Below are positions 14,348-15,313 of a stretch of 15,313 nucleotides of DNA, in pieces. The notes below the pieces were generated by a model. The model was not told where the DNA came from and ran no database searches. It saw nothing but the letters and a program-made list of their open reading frames with translations. Both the position numbers and the translations under genes were made by a program. The stretch comes from CAZHMN01 sp964533705 (GTDB lineage Bacteria > Electryoneota > B3-LCP), in contig CAZHMN010000073.1 of the NCBI GenBank assembly GCA_964533705.1, positions 1 to 15,313 on the forward strand. Reading direction: 5' to 3'. How positions within the stretch are numbered: the stretch's first letter is position 1; every line of letters starts with the position of its first letter.

Positions 14348-15151
14348 CTATTGATCGAATTTTAGGTGAACGATCCGGTTGGACAGTAATTTCTTGAGAG
14401 CACGGAATCTTGTCACCATCCCGAACCATCCCCATCTCTCTCTGTGATAGTCGGTAAAATACCATTCCTCGAGAATCCGGATCTTCTGGTTCCAGGTCTC
14501 CATATCTCGGCTATCCTTCAGCGACCAACGAAACTCAGCGCCGCGGATCTTGCTGACCGTGTCGTGAAACCTGCCTTTGCCCACCAGAGCGGGTCCCAAT
14601 AATTCCAATAACATCTCCCCACCCGGGAACCGCGAAGCGAGTTCATTCATGATCTCCTTGACCCGGATTTCCGGGAAATACACCAGCAACCCTTCGGCGA
14701 TCAACAGAACCGGCTGACCGGACAGGTGCAGATCACCCATCCAGGAGAAATCGAAAAGCGATCTGGAGATGAAATGATACCGATCCGTTTCATTGAAGAA
14801 GTTCTTCTTCAGGTCAATCACTTCGGGTAAGTCCAGGTCATACCAGCTTATCTTGCCGTTATCCAGTCTCTCATGCCGCGTATCCAGACCGGCGCCCAAA
14901 TTGATGATGACCGCTCCGGGGTTGCGCTGGATGAATTCACCGATGGCTCGGTCCAATATTTCCGTCCTGACGGCCACTCCCAACTGCGACATCCAGGTGC
15001 TCTCGAATCGGGAGAAGTCATAGTCAATCCTTTCGAGCATTTCCAGTGCCTTTTCATCTCGGATGATGGCGTCGGAGCGTTTCGTCTCCCTGGCTCGAGC
15101 CCAAAGGGGGATCAGCAGCGTCTCAGGAATTCCCGTTAATTTTGTTGGCAT
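14348..15151 (-). CDS. Class I SAM methyltransferase, leucine carboxyl methyltransferase (LCMT/TcmP-like) family
   Basis: A 267-residue cytoplasmic O-methyltransferase-like protein. The N-terminal block IPLWARARETKRSDAIIRD (14-32 region) with DEKALEMLERIDYDF is the family's opening motif; SAM motif I is INLGAGLDTRHERL (83-96), followed by WYDLDLPEVIDLKK (103-116) and, later, LLIAEGLLVYF, as in PPM1/TcmP-type enzymes. Bacterial members methylate carboxyl or hydroxyl groups of small molecules, including polyketides, but many are uncharacterised. The ATG at 15151 has no strong ribosome site; length is normal for the family, so no truncation is suspected. It is convergent with the polysaccharide operon and its own promoter must lie in the AT-rich 15152-15313 region. 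A role in methylating the sugar or its acyl group is possible but unsupported. Confidence 0.86.
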   Translation of the reverse strand: MPTKLTGIPETLLIPLWARARETKRSDAIIRDEKALEMLERIDYDFSRFESTWMSQLGVAVRTEILDRAIGEFIQRNPGAVIINLGAGLDTRHERLDNGKISWYDLDLPEVIDLKKNFFNETDRYHFISRSLFDFSWMGDLHLSGQPVLLIAEGLLVYFPEIRVKEIMNELASRFPGGEMLLELLGPALVGKGRFHDTVSKIRGAEFRWSLKDSRDMETWNQKIRILEEWYFTDYHRERWGWFGMVTRFRALKKLLSNRIVHLKFDQ

Positions 15152-15313
15152 CGTATGCGGCGATTAGTGGAATTATTGAAAGGTAACAAAAATAAAGTTA
15201 TCTTGCAATAAATACCGCAATCCATCCCGTGTGCGATTGTCTGATATTGAAGCTATTGATACTTGTTCTCACTTATTTAAACCAGCCTGAGCTCTTTTTC
15301 CAAATCTCAGATA
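15152..15313. other. AT-rich region upstream of the minus-strand methyltransferase
   Basis: This 162-base stretch ends at the window edge. It should hold the promoter of the methyltransferase, but I find no minus-strand -35/-10 pair good enough to call, and no open frame or repeat. Confidence 0.45.

Noticed and set aside
1..15313. CRISPR array, tRNA, rRNA, insertion sequence or phage genes
   Set aside because: No regular direct repeats with spacers, no tRNA-like cloverleaf, and no transposase, integrase or phage protein were recognised on either strand.

Overview
The window looks like a piece of a bacterial metagenome or draft scaffold: moderate GC, tightly packed genes and one placeholder of exactly 100 N at 9956-10055. 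No rRNA, tRNA, CRISPR array, integrase or transposase was seen. The gene types (a beta-oxidation-like thiolase with a multifunctional dehydrogenase/hydratase, lipid-linked sugar glycosyltransferases, a WbqC protein, a WecE-type aminotransferase) fit a bacterium with a complex surface polysaccharide, probably from an environmental or uncultured lineage. I cannot assign a phylum from sequence alone.

Left block (87-3406, + strand): an SCP2-like thiolase (87-1334) and a 3-hydroxyacyl-CoA dehydrogenase/enoyl-CoA hydratase fusion (1337-3406) lie 2 bases apart and form a fatty-acyl-CoA module. The fusion has its domains in the reverse order of FadB. Both are divergent, but most of their catalytic residues can be placed. 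Two strong hairpin repeats follow (3429-3458 and 3482-3503), before two convergent minus-strand genes: a four-helix membrane protein (3533-3907) and a small SAM methyltransferase (3983-4546).

Middle: the 4547-4914 region separates divergent units. It holds a good sigma70-like promoter for each direction and a 10-bp inverted repeat in the leader of the methyltransferase mRNA.

Right block (4915-14301, + strand): nine genes in one probable operon: WbqC-like protein, GT2 polyprenyl-phosphate-type glycosyltransferase, PglD-like acyltransferase, MaoC-type hydratase, CitE-like lyase, CapK/PaaK-like acyl-adenylate/CoA ligase (cut by the N gap), WecE-like sugar aminotransferase (start lost in the gap), NDP-hexose 2,3-dehydratase, and a GT39-like membrane glycosyltransferase. 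The most interesting reading is a pathway that makes an amino-deoxysugar, builds an unusual acyl-CoA with the CapK/CitE/MaoC enzymes, joins the two through the PglD-type acyltransferase, and passes the sugar through a lipid carrier to a surface acceptor. The logic resembles the anthrose operon of Bacillus anthracis (hydratase, glycosyltransferase, aminotransferase, acyltransferase) with a different and larger acyl branch. This is inference; no product can be read from the DNA. A convergent methyltransferase of the leucine carboxyl methyltransferase family (14348-15151, minus) closes the window.
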